6,941 nt of DNA from Pseudomonadota bacterium (GTDB lineage Bacteria; Pseudomonadota; Alphaproteobacteria; Rhizobiales; Xanthobacteraceae), in assembly GCA_021779635.1 (NCBI GenBank), contig JAJYAH010000371.1, positions 1-6,941 of the forward strand. Reading direction: 5' to 3'. The first letter of the stretch is position 1, and each line of letters starts with the position of its first letter. The position numbers were made by a program, and so were the translations under genes. The notes beneath the pieces are model-generated. The model was not told the DNA's origin, did not search any database, and saw only the letters and a program-made list of their open reading frames with translations. Shown here in pieces: positions 1-6,033 of the stretch.

Positions 1-1034
1 GGTCTCGAAATAGTCTGTGTCCACCGGCGGGCGCTTGGTGGCGAAGGGATGGTCGCGGGGGATCAGCTTCTCCGCGATTGCGGGGTCCTTGACGATCGCG
101 CGGATCTTGTCGTGGATGAACTCGACCGCCGTGTCATTGGCCGCCTTGTCGGACAGGAGGTCGCTGAACTCGGCACGGAAGCGCAATCCCCCCACTTCCC
201 AGGCGCGTTCATACCGCGCGCGCCGCTCCTCCTCCGGCACCGCGAGCGCCGAATCCTGGCTGATGGCGAAGGGGTGGCCGTTGGTCGTGCTGCGCATAAT
301 GTCCCGCAAAGCGGGGTAGTTGGATTTGATCTCGCGGATGAATTCCGGCGTGAGCGGCGCGTTGCGGGTGGGATGCTGAAATTGGCGGTGCGTTGAAACA
401 CGGTGAGATGGGCAGCGGATTCCGCGATCACCGGCGCGGCCTGGATGCCGGTCGAGCCGGTGCCGATCAATCCCACCCGCTTGCCGGTGAAATCCACGCC
501 TTCATGCGGCCAGCGCCCGGTATGGTACCATTGCCCGGAGAAGCTGTCCCGCCCGGGTATGTCGGGGACATTAGCGGTGGAAATACAGCCAACGGCGGTG
601 ATGAGGAAACGGGTGACGAAGCTTTCGCCGCTCTCAGTGGTCACGGTCCAGAGATCGCGGGACGAATCGAACGCGGCGCCCTTGACGCGGGTATTGAGCT
701 GGATGTCCTGCCGCAGACCGAAACGGTCGGCGACATGATTGAGATAGCAGCGGATTTCCTCATGGCTGGGATAGCGCTCGCTCCACTCCCATTCCTGCTC
801 CAATTCCTTGGAGAAGGAATAAGAATAGGAAAAACTCTCCGAATCGCAGCGCGCGCCCGGGTAGCGGTTCCAGTACCAAGTGCCGCCCACGCCGCCCCCG
901 GCCTCCAGCACCCTGACCTTGAGGCCGAGCTCGTCGCGCAGTTTATGCAACTGGTAGAGGCCGGAGAAGCCGGCGCCGATGATGATCGCGTCATAGGGGA
1001 TGGCGGGCGCCGAAGCTTGCCGTATCGCTGACAC
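1..1034 (-). pseudogene. Baeyer-Villiger-type flavin monooxygenase, frameshifted and cut by the window edge
   Basis: The product resembles type I Baeyer-Villiger monooxygenases (cyclohexanone/phenylacetone monooxygenase group). These cytosolic FAD enzymes use NADPH and O2 to turn ketones into esters or lactones. Visible are the FAD-binding GAGFSG at residues 20-25, GGTWYWNRYPGARCD at 50-64, the family fingerprint FxGxxxHxxxWP at 165-176 (F165, G167, H171, W175, P176) and the NADPH-binding GTGSTG at 191-196. The start is GTG at 1034, chosen because an AGGAG lies 8 bases upstream. After I221-P222 the initial frame turns into Arg/Ser-rich nonsense and stops at 63-65. The other phase, from 369 down to base 1, is open for 123 codons and gives a good family match, for example TRNAPLTPEF and HPFATKRPPVDTDYFET. 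One base is missing around 366-372. Relatives have roughly 540-600 residues, so about 200 C-terminal residues lie outside. Family assignment is firm. The true substrate is unknown, and whether the lesion is real or a read error cannot be decided here. Confidence 0.88.
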
Positions 1035-1042
1035 GGGTATGT

Positions 1043-1047
1043 CTCCT
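1043..1047 (-). promoter_or_regulatory. Ribosome binding site of the monooxygenase
   Basis: AGGAG on the minus strand, within GAGAGGAGA, lies 8 bases before the GTG at 1034. It is the reason for choosing this non-ATG start, since no ATG in frame nearby has a comparable site. Confidence 0.7.
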
Positions 1048-1056
1048 CTCGCTGAT

Positions 1057-1075
1057 GGCTCTTACGCGCAGAGCC
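1057..1075. repeat. Short inverted repeat in the monooxygenase leader
   Basis: GGCTCT at 1057-1062 and AGAGCC at 1070-1075 form a perfect 6-bp inverted repeat around a 7-base spacer. It lies just upstream of the ribosome binding site and just downstream of a possible -10 element. The position would suit an operator or a leader hairpin. The repeat is short enough to arise by chance in GC-rich DNA. Confidence 0.3.
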
Positions 1076-1078
1076 GCG

Positions 1079-1108
1079 ATCTTACTTGAACAGGGAGAGG
1101 CTAATCAA
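1079..1108 (-). promoter_or_regulatory. Possible sigma-70-type promoter for the monooxygenase
   Basis: On the minus strand TTGATT (1103-1108) and TAAGAT (1079-1084) are separated by 18 bases. Each matches the -35 and -10 consensus at four of six positions. The -10 box would lie about 45 bases upstream of the GTG start. Promoters in GC-rich alphaproteobacteria are loose, so this is only a weak candidate. Confidence 0.25.
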
Positions 1109-1321
1109 CCCGAGGGAGAATGGCTATCCCGGCTTTATCACGCGGGTAGCTGCATCGGCGCCCTGGATCGACGAAAATTCTTCTCCCTTTCCCAAATCCG
1201 CTATGGCTGATTTGTGTTCTGAAAAGAGCTCGTCATTTGAGTGAGATAGCCGGCATTAGCGGGTGTTGCGCAAGGATAAACGTCTGCGCAGGCTTCTTGA
1301 CCTCGACGCGATGCCGAGCAG

Positions 1322-1341
1322 CGCCGCGACTGGCTGCGGCG
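1322..1341 (-). terminator. GC-rich hairpin after the transporter operon, weak terminator candidate
   Basis: CGCCGC at 1322-1327 and GCGGCG at 1336-1341 form a perfect 6-bp stem with an 8-base loop, starting 9 bases after the stop codon of the fused transporter gene. No run of T follows on the minus strand, so it is not a typical intrinsic terminator. It could instead protect the 3' end of the message. A stem this short may also be chance. Confidence 0.3.
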
Positions 1342-1350
1342 TGATGAGTG

Positions 1351-3882
1351 TCAGGCCGGCGCGCGTCGGCGGACAAATGAATAGATCAACGCCGCAACGA
1401 GGATCAGAGATCCCTGAAACACATATTGGTAGGTCTCGGTCAGGTTGAGGAAGGAGACCGCATTCAACACCTCGGTCAGCAGCACCGCGCCTAGCACCGT
1501 CCCGATGAACGTGCCGCGACCGCCGCGCAGGCTCGTTCCGCCGAGCACGACGGCGGTGATGCTCGACAAGGTGTAGCTCGCGCCCTGACGCGGATCACCG
1601 ACACCGATCTGCACCATGAGCATGATCGCGCCGAACGCCGTCATCAGCGACGACGCGACATAGCCGGCGACGAATGTGCGATCGACGCGAATTCCGACCC
1701 GGCGCGCCGCCCCTTCCTCGGACCCCGCCGCGCGCAACTGCCAGCCGGGACGGGTTCTGCGCAACGCGAACTCGCCGAAGAGCGCGAACGCGACGAGCGC
1801 AACGAAGGCCACCGGGATCGGTCCAGCCTGCCAACTCAACACGCTGACGACGCCGCTGTCGATATAGCCGCCGGGGCCGTCGCGCAGCAGGAAGCTCATG
1901 CCCTGCAGGCCGATGTAAGTCGCCAGGGTCGCCGCGATGGCGGTAAAATTGGCGAAGCGGACCAGAAGACCATTGACGGCCCCTACGACCAACGCGCCCA
2001 CGAACATCAGCGCAAAGCCCGCGGCGATCGTCGAGGCGGATTTGTCTTCGTTGATGAAGAACGAAGCGACGACGACGAGGAAACCGGCGAGGGGACCGAC
2101 TGACAGGTCGATGCCTCCCATCAAGACGGCTATTGTCTGTCCAATCGCGATAAAGCCCAGCGCCGTCGTCAGCATCAGGATATTCGAGATGTTGAAAGCA
2201 GAAAAGAAATTGGCGTTTTGGCTGAAAACATAGAGCCCAAGCAGGAACGTCACCAGCGCGAGCGGCACAGTCGGCGCGTTGTCGGACTGCAAGAAGTGCC
2301 TGAACCCGCCAGAGCCGCTCGCTAGGCCCGCACCGCGTGCGCGATCTGCGATATGGGTTTCGGCGTGCACCGCCGCCGCTACGATCTTGGCCTCGACAAC
2401 GTCTTCGCCGCGCAAGGTCGCGGCGACGCGCCCGCGCGACATGACGACGACCTGATCGCAGAGGCCCTCCAGCTCGGCGGCGTCGGACGAGTTTACGATC
2501 ACCGGCGTCCCGGAACTCGAAACTTCACGCAGGATGCGGTAGATCTCGAACCGCGCGCCGACATCGACGCCCTGCGTCGGCTCGTCAGCTACGATGAGCT
2601 GGGGCGCCGAGAGCAACGCTCGCGCCATCACCACCTTCTGCTGGTTGCCGCCCGAGAGTGACAGGATTGGCGATTCCAGGCCGGCGGTCTTCACCGCGAG
2701 CGATTGGAACGTCCTCCTCACCTGGCGCTCTTCCTCGCGGCGGCTGAGAATCCCATGAGAAACGAATTTGTCGAGCGCGGCGAAGGTGGCGTTCTCACGC
2801 ACCGTCAGGCTGCCCGCGAGACCCTCGGTATGCCGGTCGGACGGCATGAAGGCGGCCTGACCCAGGAGGCCGAGCGAGCCGATCTTTCGACCCTTCAGTC
2901 GCATCGCACCGTGTGCGGGCTGCAGACCCGCCAACGCCCGCATGAGTTCCGACTGTCCATTGCCGGCGACGCCCGCAATGCCAAGGATCTCGCCGCGCGG
3001 ACACGCGAAACTGACGTCGTGAAACTTATCGCCGATCAACCCCTCGACTAGGAATTCAATCTCTTCTGTGCGCGTTTGCGGCTTCGGAGGAAAAGCGGAA
3101 ACGAGCGCCCGGCCAACGATCAGTTTGAGCAACTCGGCGTCGCTGATCTCGTCGACCCGCGCGACGCCGCGAACCTTTCCGTCACGCAGCACCGTCACCC
3201 TCTGGGCGATCTGACGCAATTCCGCCAGTCTGTGGGTGATGTAGATGACCGCGGTTCCGCGCGCCACGACGTCGCGGATGCGGCCGAAGAGCATATCGGT
3301 CGCTTCTTGATCGAGCGGAGCGGTCGGCTCGTCGAGGATCAGGACTTTGGGCCCGACCGCCAACGCTTTGGCGATTTCCAGCAAGTGCTTCTGCGCGACC
3401 GTGAGCGCATCGACGCGCGTGCGCAGCTCCACATGCAGACCGACGTCGTCCATTGCCTTGCGGGCGAGCGCCTGCGCAGACTTGCCCTCGAACAGCGAGG
3501 GAGGGAGGGCGACCTGGAAGTTCTCGAACACCGAAAGATCGTCGAGCACGGCGGGGTGCTGGAAAGCGATGGAGACGCCAAGCGACGCGGCGACCTGAGG
3601 CGACATCGCAGCGATGCGCTCGCCGGCGAAATGTATCTCTCCGCCATCCGGTTGTAGGGCGCCCGATATGATGTTCATCAATGTGGATTTGCCGGCGCCG
3701 TTTTCGCCGAGAATGGCGTGCACCTCGCCCGCATAGAATTCGACGCTGACGCGCTCAAGCGCCGCCACGCCAGAAAAATGCTTCGAAATATCCACAAGCT
3801 TGATTGTGACGGCGCCGTGCGCGTCGTCGGGTGAGAGTCTCACGGAAGCCTGATCGAGCGTCACAACCTTTTCCCGCAACAA
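1351..3882 (-). CDS. Fused carbohydrate ABC transporter: double ATPase joined to permease
   Basis: This single protein of 843 residues combines both inner parts of a CUT2 (ribose-type) importer: ATP hydrolysis on the cytoplasmic side and a membrane channel. ATPase half 1 has Walker A GENGAGKST (59-67), a weak signature LTVAQ (160-164), Walker B ILDEP (182-186) and H217. Half 2 has a degenerate Walker A, GVAGNGQSE (304-312, Lys replaced by Q310), signature LSGGNQQ (409-415), Walker B IVADEP (430-435) and Ser-Ser (465-466) where the histidine would be. A linker at about 505-538 leads to a BPD_transp_2 permease with several hydrophobic segments, GGIDLSVG (589-596) and VVLGGTSLRGGRG (778-790). 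The lengths, about 505 plus 305-335 residues, equal a whole RbsA and a whole RbsC. Start choice is uncertain: TTG at 3882 (an in-frame TGA lies at 3886-3888) or GTG at 3864, preceded by GGGAAAAGG. It is the last gene of the operon. Confidence 0.95.
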   Translation of the reverse strand: MLREKVVTLDQASVRLSPDDAHGAVTIKLVDISKHFSGVAALERVSVEFYAGEVHAILGENGAGKSTLMNIISGALQPDGGEIHFAGERIAAMSPQVAASLGVSIAFQHPAVLDDLSVFENFQVALPPSLFEGKSAQALARKAMDDVGLHVELRTRVDALTVAQKHLLEIAKALAVGPKVLILDEPTAPLDQEATDMLFGRIRDVVARGTAVIYITHRLAELRQIAQRVTVLRDGKVRGVARVDEISDAELLKLIVGRALVSAFPPKPQTRTEEIEFLVEGLIGDKFHDVSFACPRGEILGIAGVAGNGQSELMRALAGLQPAHGAMRLKGRKIGSLGLLGQAAFMPSDRHTEGLAGSLTVRENATFAALDKFVSHGILSRREEERQVRRTFQSLAVKTAGLESPILSLSGGNQQKVVMARALLSAPQLIVADEPTQGVDVGARFEIYRILREVSSSGTPVIVNSSDAAELEGLCDQVVVMSRGRVAATLRGEDVVEAKIVAAAVHAETHIADRARGAGLASGSGGFRHFLQSDNAPTVPLALVTFLLGLYVFSQNANFFSAFNISNILMLTTALGFIAIGQTIAVLMGGIDLSVGPLAGFLVVVASFFINEDKSASTIAAGFALMFVGALVVGAVNGLLVRFANFTAIAATLATYIGLQGMSFLLRDGPGGYIDSGVVSVLSWQAGPIPVAFVALVAFALFGEFALRRTRPGWQLRAAGSEEGAARRVGIRVDRTFVAGYVASSLMTAFGAIMLMVQIGVGDPRQGASYTLSSITAVVLGGTSLRGGRGTFIGTVLGAVLLTEVLNAVSFLNLTETYQYVFQGSLILVAALIYSFVRRRAPA

Positions 3883-3904
3883 GGCTCACATCAATGGCGT
3901 TCTG

Positions 3905-3938
3905 GCGCCCCGGCGCGGCTTCCGCCGCGCCGGGGCGC
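3905..3938 (-). promoter_or_regulatory. Perfect 15-bp intercistronic hairpin
   Basis: Arm GCGCCCCGGCGCGGC (3905-3919) pairs perfectly with 3924-3938 around a 4-base loop. Nearly every pair is G-C, and on the transcript the loop reads GGAA, a GNRA-type tetraloop. It fills most of the 64-base gap between the binding-protein stop codon and the fused ATPase-permease gene. No T-tract follows, so full termination is unlikely. By analogy with other binding-protein-dependent importers (malE-malF), such a hairpin can stabilise the upstream message or cut read-through. The binding protein would then outnumber the membrane component. The pairing is seen directly; the role is inferred. Confidence 0.85.
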
Positions 3939-3946
3939 ATCGGCAA

Positions 3947-4999
3947 TTACTTGCTGACCGCTTTGGCCTGTGCCTCGGCCGGCAGTTCAGAAGACAGATA
4001 GATCGCGCCGGGCAGATCCTTGCGGCACTCGACCGCATGGGGCTTGCCGGAGACGGAGTCTTCAAACATCGGCGCCTTGAAGGTGCTGTCTTCCGGCAGC
4101 TTGCCGCCGGTCGCCGACGCGACCGCCCATTCCACCGCCAGACGTACGTTGTCGTTGCCGGTCGCGACCGTAAACAGCTTGAAGTTGGGGTTGGCTTCGT
4201 GGTTCTCGATCCAGAAGCAGCCGAGCGAGTTGCCGTCCGAAGTGGCGAGCGCGGGCACCGAACGGTTAAACTTCTTGAACTCCGGCAGCGCGCCGACGAG
4301 CGACGGGCCGAAGTCCGAGATAATCACGTCGATCTTGTCATGCTTGGAGATCTCCGCGGTCAGCACCTGCTGCGTCCGCGCGGGGTCCCAGTTGGTGACG
4401 TCGAACGGCGCAGGATTGAGGAACTTGTATTTGTCATCGAGCACATTCTTCAAGCCCTTGAGCTCGTCGAGGCCCTGGCTGTTGCCAGCGGGACCGCTGA
4501 GGAACAGCATGTTGCCGCCGTTCGGAAGGATTTGTTTGATCCAGCGGCCCCAGTTCTCTCCGTCATTGACGAAAGACGCGCCGACGAACTGCGTGTAGTT
4601 CTGACCCGCCTTGCCGCCGACATCGACGCGGTAGGGCACCACCACCTTGCCAGCCTTGAACGCGCTGGTCAGCGCCGGGAGTACGGCGGGGCCGGCGTCG
4701 CCGAACACGACGAGCGCATCGACTCCTTTCGCCGCGAAGCCCTTGATGTCCGAGATTGCCTTCTGCGTGTCACCCTGGCCGTCAGCGTATTCGTATTTGG
4801 TGATGCTGGGGCACAACTCGGCGGTCTGCTTGCCGGACGCGACCGTGACCTGGCGCCAGGAATTGCCGCCGTAGCCGTCGAGCAGCGCAAGCGTCGCCTT
4901 TTTCGGTCCGCACCACGACGGTACGTCGGCGGCGAACGTCGGCGACGCCAGCGCCAGCAGCGCCGCAGCGGACAGAAATGTAGTCTTCACGCTATTCAT
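3947..4999 (-). CDS. Periplasmic sugar-binding protein of the ABC importer
   Basis: This 350-residue protein resembles the Peripla_BP_4 (ribose/xylose-binding-like) family, which captures a sugar or polyol in the periplasm and delivers it to a CUT2 importer. Residues 1-23 form a signal peptide: K5, a hydrophobic stretch at 8-18, and likely cleavage after TFA-23. The mature part shows the family pattern in which a repeated helix leads to GVDALVVFGDAGPAVLPAL (92-110). Tryptophans (W48, W150, W153, W204, W263) could stack on a sugar ring. Four cysteines remain in the mature chain (C30, C63, C261, C325), consistent with up to two disulfides. The start is an ATG with an excellent AGGAGG 7 bases upstream. 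It lies 22 bases after the separate permease gene and 64 bases before the fused ATPase-permease. The ligand cannot be told from sequence alone. Confidence 0.94.
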   Translation of the reverse strand: MNSVKTTFLSAAALLALASPTFAADVPSWCGPKKATLALLDGYGGNSWRQVTVASGKQTAELCPSITKYEYADGQGDTQKAISDIKGFAAKGVDALVVFGDAGPAVLPALTSAFKAGKVVVPYRVDVGGKAGQNYTQFVGASFVNDGENWGRWIKQILPNGGNMLFLSGPAGNSQGLDELKGLKNVLDDKYKFLNPAPFDVTNWDPARTQQVLTAEISKHDKIDVIISDFGPSLVGALPEFKKFNRSVPALATSDGNSLGCFWIENHEANPNFKLFTVATGNDNVRLAVEWAVASATGGKLPEDSTFKAPMFEDSVSGKPHAVECRKDLPGAIYLSSELPAEAQAKAVSK

Positions 5000-5006
5000 C
5001 AGGTTT

Positions 5007-5012
5007 CCTCCT
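5007..5012 (-). promoter_or_regulatory. Strong ribosome binding site of the binding protein
   Basis: AGGAGG on the minus strand, within AGAGGAGGAAA, is 7 bases before the ATG at 4999. It is much stronger than the sites before the permease and the fusion gene, which fits the need for excess binding protein. Confidence 0.85.
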
Positions 5013-5021
5013 CTGTTAACT

Positions 5022-6017
5022 CTAAGCGCGTTTTCGTGCGCCGCTCGTCCAGCGGATCGAGTAGACGCCTATGCCAAAGCCCAGCGCCAGGGCCTGGATT
5101 ATGGTTTGCGCGGAATAGGGCACGCCTACCGCCAGCGCGAATTGACTAAGTTGGTTGAGAAACACCGCAGCGACCACTGTCGAGACCGGGAAGCCGCGTC
5201 CGCCCAGCAGTGAAGTGCCGCCGAGAACGACCACAGCGACGGACGGCAAGAGCAGACTGTTGCCCTGAAACGCTGTCGGCTCGCGCGTGATTCCGGCGAT
5301 AAGGACGCCAGCTAGGCAGTACAATAACGCTGAAAACACGTAAGCTATCATGCGGTGGATACGGGTGTTGAGCCCTACCGCGCGCGCCGCCAGCGGGTTT
5401 GCGCCGATCACCTCGAATCGGCGGCCGACAACCGTTTTTTTCAACACGAAGGAAACAATCGACAGCGCGCCAAGCGCAAACAAGACCGAGTTCGGAACCC
5501 CCAGCGTCTCGCCGCCGGCAATTGCAGCCAGCAGATTCGTGGTGATCCGCGGCGTGCCGCCGGAAACGGCGAAGACCCCGCCGTATAGCAGCGCGTTGAC
5601 GCCGATTGTGGCGATAATCGCGTTCAGGTTCAGGAAACCGACCAATACCCCGTTGGCGAGGCCAGCGACGAGCGCAGAAGTGAACGCGATGAGCAAGGCC
5701 GGAGCGAGAAGCGCGTCGTTCCCGTCAGGAAAATGAGTAGCGACGACCACCGCCAACGAGACGCCGCCCGCAACCGAGAGATCGAAACCGCCCTGCTGAA
5801 CGACCAGGAGCTGCCCCAGTCCTACGATGGCGATGATCGCCGCAAAAGGCAGGCTGCCCTTGAGCGCCCCGAGCGTAAGGCTCGAGGGCGCAAACAGGTA
5901 GCAGACCACGATCAGCGCCAGCAACGACGCCAGCATCGTGACGAAGCTGCGCGCCTGCGGGACTGCCAGCAGGCGCCGCGGCATCGTTTCGTGGGCGCTG
6001 TCGAGGGTCTGGTTCAT
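5022..6017 (-). CDS. Stand-alone RbsC-like permease of the ABC importer
   Basis: This 331-residue inner-membrane protein of the BPD_transp_2 family is a channel subunit of CUT2 sugar importers. It has several long hydrophobic segments, starting with about 24-43 and 57-74. The family signature GGFDLSVAGG lies at 76-85, a cytoplasmic GANPLAARAVGLN at 205-217 is likely to contact the ATPase, and VVVLGGTSLLGGRG lies at 262-275. A basic C-terminus (RKR) follows the last segment. The length is normal for the family. The ATG at 6017 has only a poor Shine-Dalgarno sequence and lies 16 bases after the dehydrogenase stop, so translation may be coupled. An in-frame ATG at codon 12 is an alternative start. 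It is clearly different in sequence from the permease half of the fusion protein, which suggests a channel made of two unlike halves. Confidence 0.95.
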   Translation of the reverse strand: MNQTLDSAHETMPRRLLAVPQARSFVTMLASLLALIVVCYLFAPSSLTLGALKGSLPFAAIIAIVGLGQLLVVQQGGFDLSVAGGVSLAVVVATHFPDGNDALLAPALLIAFTSALVAGLANGVLVGFLNLNAIIATIGVNALLYGGVFAVSGGTPRITTNLLAAIAGGETLGVPNSVLFALGALSIVSFVLKKTVVGRRFEVIGANPLAARAVGLNTRIHRMIAYVFSALLYCLAGVLIAGITREPTAFQGNSLLLPSVAVVVLGGTSLLGGRGFPVSTVVAAVFLNQLSQFALAVGVPYSAQTIIQALALGFGIGVYSIRWTSGARKRA

Positions 6018-6033
6018 TCGTTTCGTCGCTCAG

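Larger units (their letters stand above)
1035..1350. other. Intergenic region between transporter operon and monooxygenase
   Basis: This stretch of about 316 bases has no convincing gene on either strand and is more AT-rich in its middle (about 1175-1250) than the flanking genes. It contains the monooxygenase leader (ribosome binding site, weak promoter candidate, small inverted repeat) on the left and a hairpin just past the end of the transporter gene on the right. The gap and its leader signals suggest the monooxygenase is transcribed separately from the transporter operon. No RNA gene or riboswitch was recognised. Confidence 0.6.

Noticed and set aside
63..368. The Arg/Ser-rich tail of about 100 residues in the initial monooxygenase frame.
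   Set aside because: It is out-of-frame translation after the frameshift; the other phase carries clear family sequence.
393..1031. A plus-strand frame of 212 codons opposite the monooxygenase.
   Set aside because: It mirrors the conserved flavoenzyme coding sequence and shows no motif of its own.
1055..1210. A 51-codon ATG frame on the plus strand in the gap, reading away from the monooxygenase.
   Set aside because: It has no Shine-Dalgarno sequence and no recognisable family, and overlaps the presumed leader and promoter of the monooxygenase. A frame this short is expected by chance.
1201..1260. A possible intrinsic terminator around GAGCTCTTTT on the minus strand.
   Set aside because: The T-run is preceded only by a 6-base palindrome with no loop, so no stable hairpin can form.
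3076..3657. A plus-strand frame of 193 codons opposite the first ATPase half.
   Set aside because: It is a shadow of the Walker A to Walker B region on the minus strand, with no independent evidence for a gene.
3905..3938. The intercistronic hairpin as a true intrinsic terminator ending the operon after the binding protein.
   Set aside because: No T-tract follows on the minus strand, and the next gene supplies the ATPase the importer needs, so read-through must occur.
4037..5149. A long plus-strand frame of 370 codons opposite the binding protein and part of the permease.
   Set aside because: It is antisense to two well-supported genes, Arg/Val-rich with no domain or signal, and typical of shadow frames in GC-rich DNA.
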